A DNA stretch of 64,000 nt from an uncultured Clostridia bacterium (GTDB lineage Bacteria > Bacillota > Clostridia > Christensenellales > Borkfalkiaceae): positions 1 to 64,000 of the forward strand of contig CANQHV010000004.1 of the NCBI GenBank assembly GCA_947624005.1. The letters run 5' to 3'. This document shows positions 19,734 through 27,914 of this stretch, one piece after another. Position 1 is the stretch's first letter. Every line of letters begins with the position of its first letter. The position numbers were made by a program, and so were the translations under genes. The notes under the pieces are model-generated. The model was not told the origin of the DNA and did no database searches. It saw only the letters and a program-made list of their open reading frames with translations.

Positions 19734-19760
19734 AAAAGGGTCTGTGTCAAGACCCTTTTG
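19734..19760 (-). terminator. Terminator after dut
   Basis: aaaagggtctgtgtcaagaccctttt. Confidence 0.65.
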
Positions 19761-19765
19761 AAAAT

Positions 19766-20203
19766 TTATTTACGCCCCGTCGAGCCGAAACCGCCCTCGC
19801 CGCGCCCCGTGTCCGAAAGCGCGTCCGCCTCGGAAAATTCCGCGGCGAGATAGGGCGCGATTACCATTTGAGCGACCCGCTCTCCCGCCTCAACCGTCTG
19901 CGGACGGTCGGTATGGTTCAAAAGAGCGACTTTTACCTCGCCGCGGTAGTCGCTGTCCACTACCCCGACTTTATTGGCGGGTGCAAGCCCCTTTTTGGTG
20001 GCAAGTCCGCTTCGCGCGTAGATAAAGCCCGCATACCCCTCGGGAATTTCCATCGCAAGTCCCGTGGGTATAAGCGCCGTTTCGTGCGGGGCTATCGTGA
20101 GTTCGCCGTCTATGCAGGCGCGAAGGTCCGCGCCCGCCGCAAATTGACTGCCGTAGGTGGGAAGAACAGCGTCGGCGTTGAGTTTTTTTACTTTGATTTT
20201 CAT
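19766..20203 (-). CDS. dut: dUTP diphosphatase
   Basis: GFIYARSGLATKKGL, NKVGVVDSDYRGE, GERVAQMVI, C-terminal GRGEGGFGSTGR. Confidence 0.95.
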   Translation of the reverse strand: MKIKVKKLNADAVLPTYGSQFAAGADLRACIDGELTIAPHETALIPTGLAMEIPEGYAGFIYARSGLATKKGLAPANKVGVVDSDYRGEVKVALLNHTDRPQTVEAGERVAQMVIAPYLAAEFSEADALSDTGRGEGGFGSTGRK

Positions 20204-20269
20204 ATGTTACCTTGCGTTTAAGCCGCAAAAACGCGCATATATATCGGCTTTTTTATAATTTTGCGGGCG

Positions 20270-20803
20270 TTACTGCTCTTTCGAGCCGTCCCAGAGTTTT
20301 ATTTCGTCGCAATCGAGCGAGGGCTTGACGAGAATTATCCGTTGGTTGGACGAGCCGCGGAACCTTAAATTTCTGTCGTTGAGCGCCTCTACATACCGTC
20401 CGTCCACCAGAACGTCGATGCACGCGAGCATACGCATAACCGTGTCGGCGTCGCCCTGCTTGCCCGTAAGAAGGTCCTTTTCGAAGTCGTAACCCGTAAA
20501 GCACCAGAACGATTTTTGGGGGAACTGTTCGCGGAGCCTTTCCAGAAAGGGCGCGAGAACTACCTGATTTTCAGGCTCGAACGGGTCGCCGCCCAAAAGC
20601 GTAAAGCCCTTGATATAGTCGGGAATCATTCCCTTTATTATGCTGTTTTCCACTTCGCGTGTAAAGGGCTTGCCGTAAGCAAAGTCCCACGTTTCGGGAT
20701 TGAAACAGTTTTTGCAGTGATTGCGGCAACCGCTTACGTACAGAGATACCCTGACCCCCGGACCGTTGGCGACGTCAAACCACTTTATATTCGCATAATT
20801 CAT
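20270..20803 (-). CDS. nrdG: Anaerobic ribonucleoside-triphosphate reductase activating protein
   Basis: Radical SAM CRNHCKNCFN, MNYANIKWFDVANGPGVRVSLY start; start trimmed. Confidence 0.93.
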   Translation of the reverse strand: MNYANIKWFDVANGPGVRVSLYVSGCRNHCKNCFNPETWDFAYGKPFTREVENSIIKGMIPDYIKGFTLLGGDPFEPENQVVLAPFLERLREQFPQKSFWCFTGYDFEKDLLTGKQGDADTVMRMLACIDVLVDGRYVEALNDRNLRFRGSSNQRIILVKPSLDCDEIKLWDGSKEQ

Positions 20804-20899
20804 AAACCGACCCCGTCGTTTTAAAATTTTTTGCCGCTTTGCGCTGCGGCGCAAAGCGGCAATGGTAAAATCCGCTGTATTTACTTCCGCCCCGACGGC

Positions 20900-23026
20900 T
20901 TATAAGTGAAGCACGCGCGCCTTTATTTCCTTGGTTTTGCCGACGTTCCAGAAATTTTCGCCGAGATAACCGCAGGTGCGGCGGGTGACGTTCATCTTGC
21001 GCTGGTCCTTGTTATGGCAGACGGGACATTCCCACTCGTTGTCGTCGTTTATTATTATCTCGCCGTCGAAACCGCAGACGTGGCAGTAGTCGGACTTGGT
21101 GTTGAATTCGGCGTACTGTATGTTGTCGTAAATGAACTTTACCACGTCTTCGAGAGCGGTCAGGTTATGGCGCATATTGGGAATTTCGACGTAAGAAATG
21201 GCTCCGCCCGAAGATATCTTCTGGAATTGGCTTTCGAACTTGAACTTCGAGAAAGCGTCGATATTTTCCCTTACGTCCACGTGATAGCTGTTGGTGTAAT
21301 AACCCTTGTCGGTCACGTCCTTTATGGTACCGAAACGCTTTTGGTCTATGCGCGCGAAACGGTAGCACAGCGATTCGGCGGGGGTGCCGTAAAGACCGAA
21401 CCCAAGCCCCGTTTCCTTCTTCCACTTCTCGCAGTGAGCGCGGAGCGAGTTCATTACTTTAAGCGCGAACTCCTGACCCTCGGGGGTGGTATGCGACACG
21501 CCTTTTATAAGCTTTGTCAGCTCGTAAAGTCCTATATATCCCAAAGATATTGTAGAATACCCGTCAAGAAGATATTTGTCTATCTTTTCGCCCTTGTCGA
21601 GGCGCGCTATTGCGCCGTACTGCCAATGCACGGGAGATACGTCGCTTGTAACGCCCATAAGCGCGTTGTGACGGCACATAAGAGCCTCGAAGCAGAGTTG
21701 AAGTCTTTCTTCGAGAATTTCCCAGAACTTCGCCTCGTCGCCCTTTGCGAGTATTCCGCACTGCGGGAGGTTGATGGATACGACGCCCTGATTGAATCTG
21801 CCCTCGAATTTATAGTTTCCGTTTTCGTCTTTCCAGGGCGAAAGGAACGAACGGCAGCCCATAGGCGAGAATACGTTGCCCTCGTAATTTTCGCGCATCT
21901 TTTTCGCGGAAATATAGTCGGGGTAAAGGCGCTTCGATGAACATTTTACGGCGAGTTTGGTAAGGTAGTCGTACTTGCCGCCTTTAAGGCAGTTGTTTTC
22001 GTCGAGAACGTATATAAGCTTGGGGAACGCGGGCGTAATGAAAACGCCCTTTTCGTTTTTGATACCTTCGTAACGCTGTTTCAAAATCTCCTCTATTATC
22101 ATAGCGTTTTCTTCTATATACTCGTCGTCCTTGTCGAGATAGAGGAAAAGCGTTACGAAAGGAGATTGACCGTTGGTGGTCATAAGGGTGTTTATCTGAT
22201 ACTGAATGGTCTGAACGCCCGCTTTAAGAGCTTCGCGTACGCGCATATCCACGAAACGCGCCTTTGTCGCCGCGTCTATGGTTTCGCCAAACTGCTCTTC
22301 GCACTGCGCCGCGTACTTTTCGCGGGTGCGGCGGAGGTATTTGCCGAGGTGCGCCACGTTTACCGACTGACCGCCGTACTGCGACGACGCAACCGAGGCG
22401 ATAATCTGCGTGGTTATGGTGCAGGCGGTCTGGAAAGACTTGGGGCTTTCAATCATCTTGCCGTTCATAACCGTGCCGTTGTCGAGCATGTCCTTAATGT
22501 TTATAAGGCAGCAGTTGAATATGGGTTGGAGGAAATAATCCGCGTCGTGGAAATGAATGGCGCCCTCGTCGTGCGCCTTTGAAATGTGCTCGGGCAAAAG
22601 TATTCTGCGCGTAAGGTCTTTCGAAACCTCGCCCGCGATAAGGTCGCGCTGGGTAGAAGCCGTGCGCGCGTTTTTGTTGGAGTTTTCCTCCATTACGTCC
22701 TTATTCGAGTTGCGGATAAGCGAAAGTATGCTTTCGTCCGTGGTATTGGCTTTACGGACAAGCGCGCGTTCGTACCTGTACAGAATGTAAGCCTTCATAA
22801 GCTGATATTTTTGAAGTTCCATCAGCTTTTCTTCGACCATATCCTGTATATCTTCGACAAGAAGACGGGGTCTGTGGCGGCAGGCTATATCGTCTACGAT
22901 AGTTTCTATCTGGGCGTCGGTTACTCTGTCCTCGAAATCGACCGCTTCGTTTGCCTTTTGTATGGCTACGACTATTTTGTTTCTGTCAAAATCCGTCGTA
23001 CTGCCGTCACGCTTTATAACTTTCAT
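20900..23026 (-). CDS. nrdD: Anaerobic ribonucleoside-triphosphate reductase
   Basis: ATP cone N-terminus, C-terminal CHVCGFDGEIIINDDNEWECPVCHNKD zinc site, RRTCGYLG glycyl radical loop; start MKVIKRDGS. Confidence 0.95.
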   Translation of the reverse strand: MKVIKRDGSTTDFDRNKIVVAIQKANEAVDFEDRVTDAQIETIVDDIACRHRPRLLVEDIQDMVEEKLMELQKYQLMKAYILYRYERALVRKANTTDESILSLIRNSNKDVMEENSNKNARTASTQRDLIAGEVSKDLTRRILLPEHISKAHDEGAIHFHDADYFLQPIFNCCLINIKDMLDNGTVMNGKMIESPKSFQTACTITTQIIASVASSQYGGQSVNVAHLGKYLRRTREKYAAQCEEQFGETIDAATKARFVDMRVREALKAGVQTIQYQINTLMTTNGQSPFVTLFLYLDKDDEYIEENAMIIEEILKQRYEGIKNEKGVFITPAFPKLIYVLDENNCLKGGKYDYLTKLAVKCSSKRLYPDYISAKKMRENYEGNVFSPMGCRSFLSPWKDENGNYKFEGRFNQGVVSINLPQCGILAKGDEAKFWEILEERLQLCFEALMCRHNALMGVTSDVSPVHWQYGAIARLDKGEKIDKYLLDGYSTISLGYIGLYELTKLIKGVSHTTPEGQEFALKVMNSLRAHCEKWKKETGLGFGLYGTPAESLCYRFARIDQKRFGTIKDVTDKGYYTNSYHVDVRENIDAFSKFKFESQFQKISSGGAISYVEIPNMRHNLTALEDVVKFIYDNIQYAEFNTKSDYCHVCGFDGEIIINDDNEWECPVCHNKDQRKMNVTRRTCGYLGENFWNVGKTKEIKARVLHL

Positions 23027-23143
23027 ATTTCTCCTCCGCAAGTGAAATAATTCTCGGGGCGTTTCCGCTATTATATAATATCGGAAAACGACCGCGTTAT
23101 GATTAATAATTTCTTTGTGTGCTTTTTTTGTCGAGCATAGTTA

Positions 23144-23172
23144 AGTATACTACGACCTTTTGTGTAAGTCAA
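23144..23172 (-). promoter_or_regulatory. Promoter of nrdD
   Basis: minus strand TTGACT (23172-23167), 17-nt spacer, TATACT (23149-23144). Confidence 0.7.
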
Positions 23173-23180
23173 GTGCCTCG

Positions 23181-23196
23181 GCACAATATCTTGTAT
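23181..23196. promoter_or_regulatory. NrdR box upstream of nrdD
   Basis: gcacaatatcttgtat closely matches the NrdR consensus acaCwATATmTwGtgt. Confidence 0.7.
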
Positions 23197-23364
23197 GAAA
23201 ATTTTTAACGCGTTTACTATATATAGTATTTAACATTTTATCATAAAAAATTGTTTTTTTCGCGGAAAACGTGAAAAAACGCGCCCGTTCGCGCGCGTTT
23301 TTCCGTGAAACATAACATTTTATTAAACATTTTGCCGAAATCGGGAAATTTGTGAAAGAATTTA

Positions 23365-23793
23365 TCAGATAAATTTTTTAAGGTACGACAAATCGAGCTT
23401 CCACTCGGGCACAAGGTTAAGGCGGCGGTGCCGTTCGTTCGCCTCGCCCAACGCCTTGCGGTACTCGGCGTAAGTACAGCCGTTTACCCGCATAAAGTGT
23501 TCGCTTGCCTCGCGTTCGCGCCCCATAAGCTGGGTTCTGCCGATATGCACGACCTCGTGGCAGGCGTGGCACAGCGCGACGACGTCTTCGAGCTTCTGCA
23601 CGGCGTTTTTTTCGTCGTAAGACCATCTTTCGTGCGCTTCGAGGCGGGTACACCGTCTGCCGCAGACCGTACACCTGCCGCCCGCGCGCGAGTACGCCTC
23701 GCGCCTTACCGCGTCCCACTGTGCTTTTGAAAGCAGACTTCTAAGATTTGAATACCAGCACCCGTCGGGTACGAGTTCGATATCGAGCTTCAT
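23365..23793 (-). CDS. HNH endonuclease family protein
   Basis: CTVCGRRCTRLEAHERW...DVVALCHACHEVVHIGR HNH motif with paired CxxC. Confidence 0.85.
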   Translation of the reverse strand: MKLDIELVPDGCWYSNLRSLLSKAQWDAVRREAYSRAGGRCTVCGRRCTRLEAHERWSYDEKNAVQKLEDVVALCHACHEVVHIGRTQLMGREREASEHFMRVNGCTYAEYRKALGEANERHRRLNLVPEWKLDLSYLKKFI

Positions 23794-23883
23794 AATTCCA
23801 TTATAGCGCGGCGAGGCGAAAATTTCAAGCGAAAACTCTTGACGGGCGCAATCGGAAAAGTTACAATATATAAAAGGTGTTTT

Positions 23884-24495
23884 ATGGTTCTCGACCCCGA
23901 AAAAATAAAAAAATTAAAACGCGGCGAACTTATAGGCACGGTTGCGACGGTTTTTTGTCTGGCAGTGTTCCTTTACTTTGTCGCGGGATTTTCCGCGGCG
24001 TTCGCGCTTAAAAACGACGTTTTGAAAGTCGTTATCGCCTCGACCGCGGGCGGACTTTGCGCCGTCGGCATAGGCGTCGCCGCTTTCAGCAATTTCAGAT
24101 ACGGCGCGGCGATGGACAGGCTTATAGACGAATATATACTTTCAACCTTTGTCGAAAACGCCGAAAAACTGCACCCCGAGCGCGCTTCGATTACTTTCAG
24201 CCTCGACCTGAAACCCGACAGAATGGAGATTACGGCGAACAATTTCAAGCCCCTTACGCTCGATTTTTCGGCTCTCGGCAAGCTTACGCCCTCGCGGCGG
24301 TCGACGATATTTTCGTCCGTCGAAACGCGGCTTACGGTAAGCTTTATAAGGCTTTGGGAACGGGGCGGAAATTATCAGTCGGTGAGTTACAAAATCATAG
24401 GCGGCAACCGCCGCAGAAAGGGCAAAGCCGTCGATATTATAAAGGACGGCGAACCCGAAAAAAGAGCGCTTCGACTGTATGTCAAAAACAAATAA
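23884..24495 (+). CDS. Hypothetical membrane protein
   Basis: Start MVLDPEKIKKLKRGEL, two N-terminal TM segments and a soluble domain; one of few plus-strand genes in this half. Confidence 0.65.
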   Translation: MVLDPEKIKKLKRGELIGTVATVFCLAVFLYFVAGFSAAFALKNDVLKVVIASTAGGLCAVGIGVAAFSNFRYGAAMDRLIDEYILSTFVENAEKLHPERASITFSLDLKPDRMEITANNFKPLTLDFSALGKLTPSRRSTIFSSVETRLTVSFIRLWERGGNYQSVSYKIIGGNRRRKGKAVDIIKDGEPEKRALRLYVKNK

Positions 24496-24500
24496 ATCGT

Positions 24501-24528
24501 CGCCGCGCGGGGCAAGCCCCGCGCGGCG
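24501..24528 (+). terminator. GC hairpin after the hypothetical membrane protein
   Basis: cgccgcgcggggcaagccccgcgcggcg. Confidence 0.55.
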
Positions 24529-24610
24529 TTTCTCTATTCGTCCTCCGTGTATTGCTTCCGAAAATTTATAACTCGTCCGCGCGGGTCTACCCCCCCCGCG
24601 GCGTTTATTT

Positions 24611-24757
24611 TTAGTCGTCCTCCGTGTATTGCTTGTGGTACTTTGCCACTTCGTCGGTATCGAGCGAAACTTTGCTGTACAGCCCCGTACACTCGTTCGC
24701 CGAAGCACAGCCCTCGAACAGGTCTTCCTTTAATTTTTTGATTTTCTTCTTGCTCAT
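24611..24757 (-). CDS. Small hypothetical protein (48 aa, Cys-containing)
   Basis: MSKKKIKKLKEDLFEGCASANECTGLYSKVSLDTDEVAKYHKQYTEDD; protein-like composition; its 3' end is duplicated downstream. Confidence 0.5.
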   Translation of the reverse strand: MSKKKIKKLKEDLFEGCASANECTGLYSKVSLDTDEVAKYHKQYTEDD

Positions 24758-25270
24758 ACCACTATTTTGCGCGTTTTTGCGCAAAATATTACGCAAAATT
24801 TTGCCCTACCGCACAGAAAAACGCTACCCTCTCCCAACCCCTTCCCCGCCGAGGCTTTCAGCCTCGGCGGGGATAGGAATATAATAACTTATAACCACTA
24901 TATAGTATGTAAAGGTAAAACACGAATACCTACATTTTCACTTTTTTCTTATCGGCGCGCTATGCGCGCCGATAAGAAAAATGAAAGCACAAAAACACTA
25001 TCCTTGCTTTCTCTACCAACCTCCTATATATCCCTGCCGAGGCTTTCAGCCTCGGCGAGGATAAAGGATATATAACTATATAAACACTGCAATACAAAAA
25101 TTCTCGTTCCCTCGCACCAATCTCACCCTTTTTTCTCCCTGAAATTTCCTATTTCTTACTCCCCAAATTCCCACCCTCCGCGCGCCCGCAAGTTGCGGGC
25201 GCGCGGAGGGTGAGTAGAATAAGGCTGTCACTTCGTTCGAAATAACAGCAGAACTCTCGGTGTGCGGCAG

Positions 25271-25519
25271 TTGCCGCGCACCGAGAGTTTTAATAATAAA
25301 ATCGAAAAAATAAATAATTATATACTCATTTCCGCCCCGATACGGGGGCGGAGAGGTATATAAAAATATGTGCGTGCGCCCGCGGTTTTCAACCGCGGGC
25401 GCACGCACTGAACCTTAACCCACTGCCGCTGCACGTAATCGCGCGACAATTGCCGCGCACCGAGAGTTTTAATAATAAAATCGGAAAAATAAATAATTAT
25501 ATACTCATTTCCGCCCCGT
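25271..25519. repeat. About 70-bp direct repeat, period 179 bp
   Basis: ttgccgcgcaccgagagttttaataataaaatcgRaaaaataaataattatatactcatttccgccccg at 25271-25340 and 25450-25519, one visible mismatch. Confidence 0.9.
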
Positions 25520-25871
25520 ATCGGGGCGGAAATGAGTATATAGTAGAGTGTATATGGTGCGGTTATTATTATAAAATAGTGTGCCACGTTTCTATTATAT
25601 ATAAATAACAGAATAATGAGTGCTCGCCCGCAATCTGCGGGCGCGCACACTCAACGGTCACTTACTATCCGCCGCGCGCGTTGCGCGCGGCGGATAGTAA
25701 GATTATTATATTAAAGTTACATACAAAGTGTATTGCGACGTTTATTATATATAAATAAAAAGTATGAGAGCCCGCGAGCGGAAGCTCGCGGGCTCTCATT
25801 CACATTACGTTTATACCGCCGCGCGGGGAAGTTCCCCGCGCGGCGGGCGGTGGAATTTTTGTATTAAACAC

Positions 25872-25900
25872 TTGACAAAACAATAAAAACGTCGTAAAAT
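25872..25900 (+). promoter_or_regulatory. Consensus-like promoter, left end of the convergent cassette
   Basis: TTGACA 25872-25877, 17-nt spacer, TAAAAT 25895-25900. Confidence 0.7.
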
Positions 25901-25945
25901 AAAATCACAAAGAGGAACCCAAAGCGGTTGACCTCGTTATAAGTT

Positions 25946-25987
25946 AAAAATAACCGCTAACGACTGCAACTTCGGGCGGTTATTTTT
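25946..25987. terminator. Bidirectional terminator shared by two convergent transcripts
   Basis: aaaaataaccgc ... gcggttattttt, A/T tracts on both sides. Confidence 0.75.
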
Positions 25988-26096
25988 TTGTGCGCTTAAT
26001 TACTATGTACTCGATACTATCGAGCAGTGTAGCGAACTTTTTGTAAAAATTTAAAAGCTCGACAAGTTTTGCGAGTGTTTCGCGAAGCTCGTCCAT
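25980..26096 (-). CDS. Putative 38-aa small peptide of the convergent cassette
   Basis: MDELRETLAKLVELLNFYKKFATLLDSIEYIVIKRTKK; preceded by gaaggaggtggtgctt (strong SD) and a TTGACA-17-TATAAT promoter; below the ORF-track size cutoff. Confidence 0.65.
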   Translation of the reverse strand: MDELRETLAKLVELLNFYKKFATLLDSIEYIVIKRTKK

Positions 26097-26183
26097 AAGC
26101 ACCACCTCCTTCAAAAGAAAATGTTTCCATTTCCCCCCTCGGGAGGTCAACCGCCTGCAAGGGTTCCTCCTTGCTTACCCTAT

Positions 26184-26212
26184 ATTATAATTATTATGTC
26201 GAATATTGTCAA
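26184..26212 (-). promoter_or_regulatory. Perfect-consensus sigma70 promoter of the small ORF
   Basis: minus strand TTGACA (26212-26207), 17-nt spacer, TATAAT (26189-26184). Confidence 0.8.
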
Positions 26213-26374
26213 GTGAATATAATCGCCGCCGCGCGGGGAAGTTCCCTGTGCGGCGGCGATTAAGATATTTAATAAAATTCAGTAAAATATTAAATACGAA
26301 GTCGGCGGGCGGGATTATAAGGCGAGAATTTATTTTGTACGGGGCGAGGGTACGGGTACAGGTATACGGGGTGG

Positions 26375-27769
26375 TTATAAGGCGGTTAAATCGTAATAGT
26401 CTTTGAGATATTCTTTCGTCGCGGAAACCATTTCCGCGAAAAGGGCGCGGGCGCTGTCGACGGACAGCCGCGAGCAAAGCGGCTGATTGACGAACGAGGC
26501 GAAAATTTCGTCGAGGTCGCGGCGTTTTATTCCGTCGTAACAGGTTAAAATGTTCATACCGTTGCGCAAAACAAGGTTTAAAACCGCGGGAGGGAGTTTA
26601 TTCGCCATAACGGGCTTTACGCTGTCGGCGTCGAAAACGCAGTTGGTTTCGACGACAAGACCCGCGGGCATTCCCGGCATTTGACCGCGGTTGGGAACGT
26701 TGACGTTGGACACGATTTTGCCGCGACCGAGTATTGAAAGCATAAGATTTACGACTTCCTCGTCCGAGCGCACTACCGCGACGGGCTTATTACCCGCCGC
26801 CATCGCCTCGGCGTCGGCGATTTTAGCGGCGCAGTCGGCGCGGCGGTAATCGACGCTTGTAAGGTGAAACAGCCATTTTTCGGCGGTTTCGGGGTCCTTT
26901 AAATACCAATCACCGTTCATAAATTCGACAAGGTGTCTGTCGCCCGCCGCCGCAAGCGCGCCGTAGCGATTAAACAAATCCATTTTTACTTTATTGCCGT
27001 ACAAAAACGGGTTCGACATAAAGTCGTCGGGCGCGTGCCCTATCTGCTCGCCGTAACCTTTATCGTAAAACTTTTCAATAAACGGCGGCAGAAGTTTTAA
27101 AAGGTCCACGCCCTTATAGCTTGCCTCGGTTATCCAAGTGAAGTGGTTTACGCCGCTTGCGTCTATCGTGATTTCGTGCCTGTCGGGGCGGGGTATGCCC
27201 AGCTGTTCGTGCGCGACGCAGGACAAAAATTCCTGCGCGTGGAATACCTCGTGGCAGCAGCCGAACGCCTTGATTTCGGGGAATACGTCGAAAAGGGTCT
27301 GCGTGCACGCCGTCATCGGGTTTGTCAGATTTATGACCCACGCGGCGGGGCAACGTTCGGCTATCGCGCGGGCGAAGCCCTCGTATATGGGCACGGTGCG
27401 CATTGCGCGCAGTACGCCGCCCGGTCCCACCGTGTCGCCGACCGACTGGTATATGCCGTATTTTTCGGGCAGATGCACGTCCGACTGCATTTCGTCGAAA
27501 GTGCCCGGAAGAATCGAGCAGATTACGAAATCCGCGCCGTCGAGCGCGTCGCCCAACCTTTCGGCTACGGTGTAATTCCACTTTGAAACGGTGCGTTTGT
27601 CGGCGTTGATACGCTCGCCGACCCGCCTGTTGCGTTCAGCCGCGGGTTTGTCGATATCGTACAGCGCGATTTCGCCGCACAAATCTTCGGTGAGGGCGAG
27701 GTCGTACTGGAACACCCTGCACCAAAGTTTGGAACCGCCGCCTATATACGCTATTTTTATATTTTTCAT
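26375..27769 (-). CDS. Glycoside hydrolase family 4 protein (alpha-galactosidase/glucosidase-like)
   Basis: KIAYIGGGSKLW NAD motif, VINLTNPMTACTQTLF, GCCHEVFHAQEF. Confidence 0.88.
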   Translation of the reverse strand: MKNIKIAYIGGGSKLWCRVFQYDLALTEDLCGEIALYDIDKPAAERNRRVGERINADKRTVSKWNYTVAERLGDALDGADFVICSILPGTFDEMQSDVHLPEKYGIYQSVGDTVGPGGVLRAMRTVPIYEGFARAIAERCPAAWVINLTNPMTACTQTLFDVFPEIKAFGCCHEVFHAQEFLSCVAHEQLGIPRPDRHEITIDASGVNHFTWITEASYKGVDLLKLLPPFIEKFYDKGYGEQIGHAPDDFMSNPFLYGNKVKMDLFNRYGALAAAGDRHLVEFMNGDWYLKDPETAEKWLFHLTSVDYRRADCAAKIADAEAMAAGNKPVAVVRSDEEVVNLMLSILGRGKIVSNVNVPNRGQMPGMPAGLVVETNCVFDADSVKPVMANKLPPAVLNLVLRNGMNILTCYDGIKRRDLDEIFASFVNQPLCSRLSVDSARALFAEMVSATKEYLKDYYDLTAL

Positions 27770-27860
27770 AATATATATCCTTATATATGCCTTTTTTACG
27801 CTTCGCCGCCCGAAGCGGCTTTATTTCACTTCGCCGACGTTTTACCCGAAGGTTTTTAAA

Positions 27861-27889
27861 ATTATACACCCGCCGCCCTTTGTTGTCAA
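27861..27889 (-). promoter_or_regulatory. Consensus promoter of the GH4 gene
   Basis: minus strand TTGACA (27889-27884), 17-nt spacer, TATAAT (27866-27861). Confidence 0.75.
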
Positions 27890-27901
27890 GGGCGGCGGGT
27901 G
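27867..27901 (-). terminator. GC-rich hairpin after the capD-like/small-ORF pair, overlapping the GH4 promoter
   Basis: cacccgccgccctt-tgttgtc-aagggcggcgggtg. Confidence 0.6.
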
Positions 27902-27914
27902 TGCGCTATTTCCG

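Larger units (their letters stand above)
24840..26262. repeat. Array of about a dozen distinct intergenic hairpins
   Basis: Inverted repeats at 24844-24872, 24944-24980, 25036-25056, 25172-25212, 25254-25287, 25370-25408, 25498-25542, 25619-25651, 25661-25701, 25764-25799, 25816-25846, 26221-26261. Confidence 0.8.

Noticed and set aside
25053-25650. Minus-strand ORFs of 110 aa in the hairpin array (25076-25408, 25318-25650)
   Set aside because: They run through hairpins and direct repeats and are low-complexity translations of repeated DNA; no SD or protein-like composition.
24840-26262. Possible CRISPR array
   Set aside because: Repeats are palindromes of differing sequence and irregular spacing, with no constant direct repeat or unique spacer of fixed length, and no cas genes in the window.
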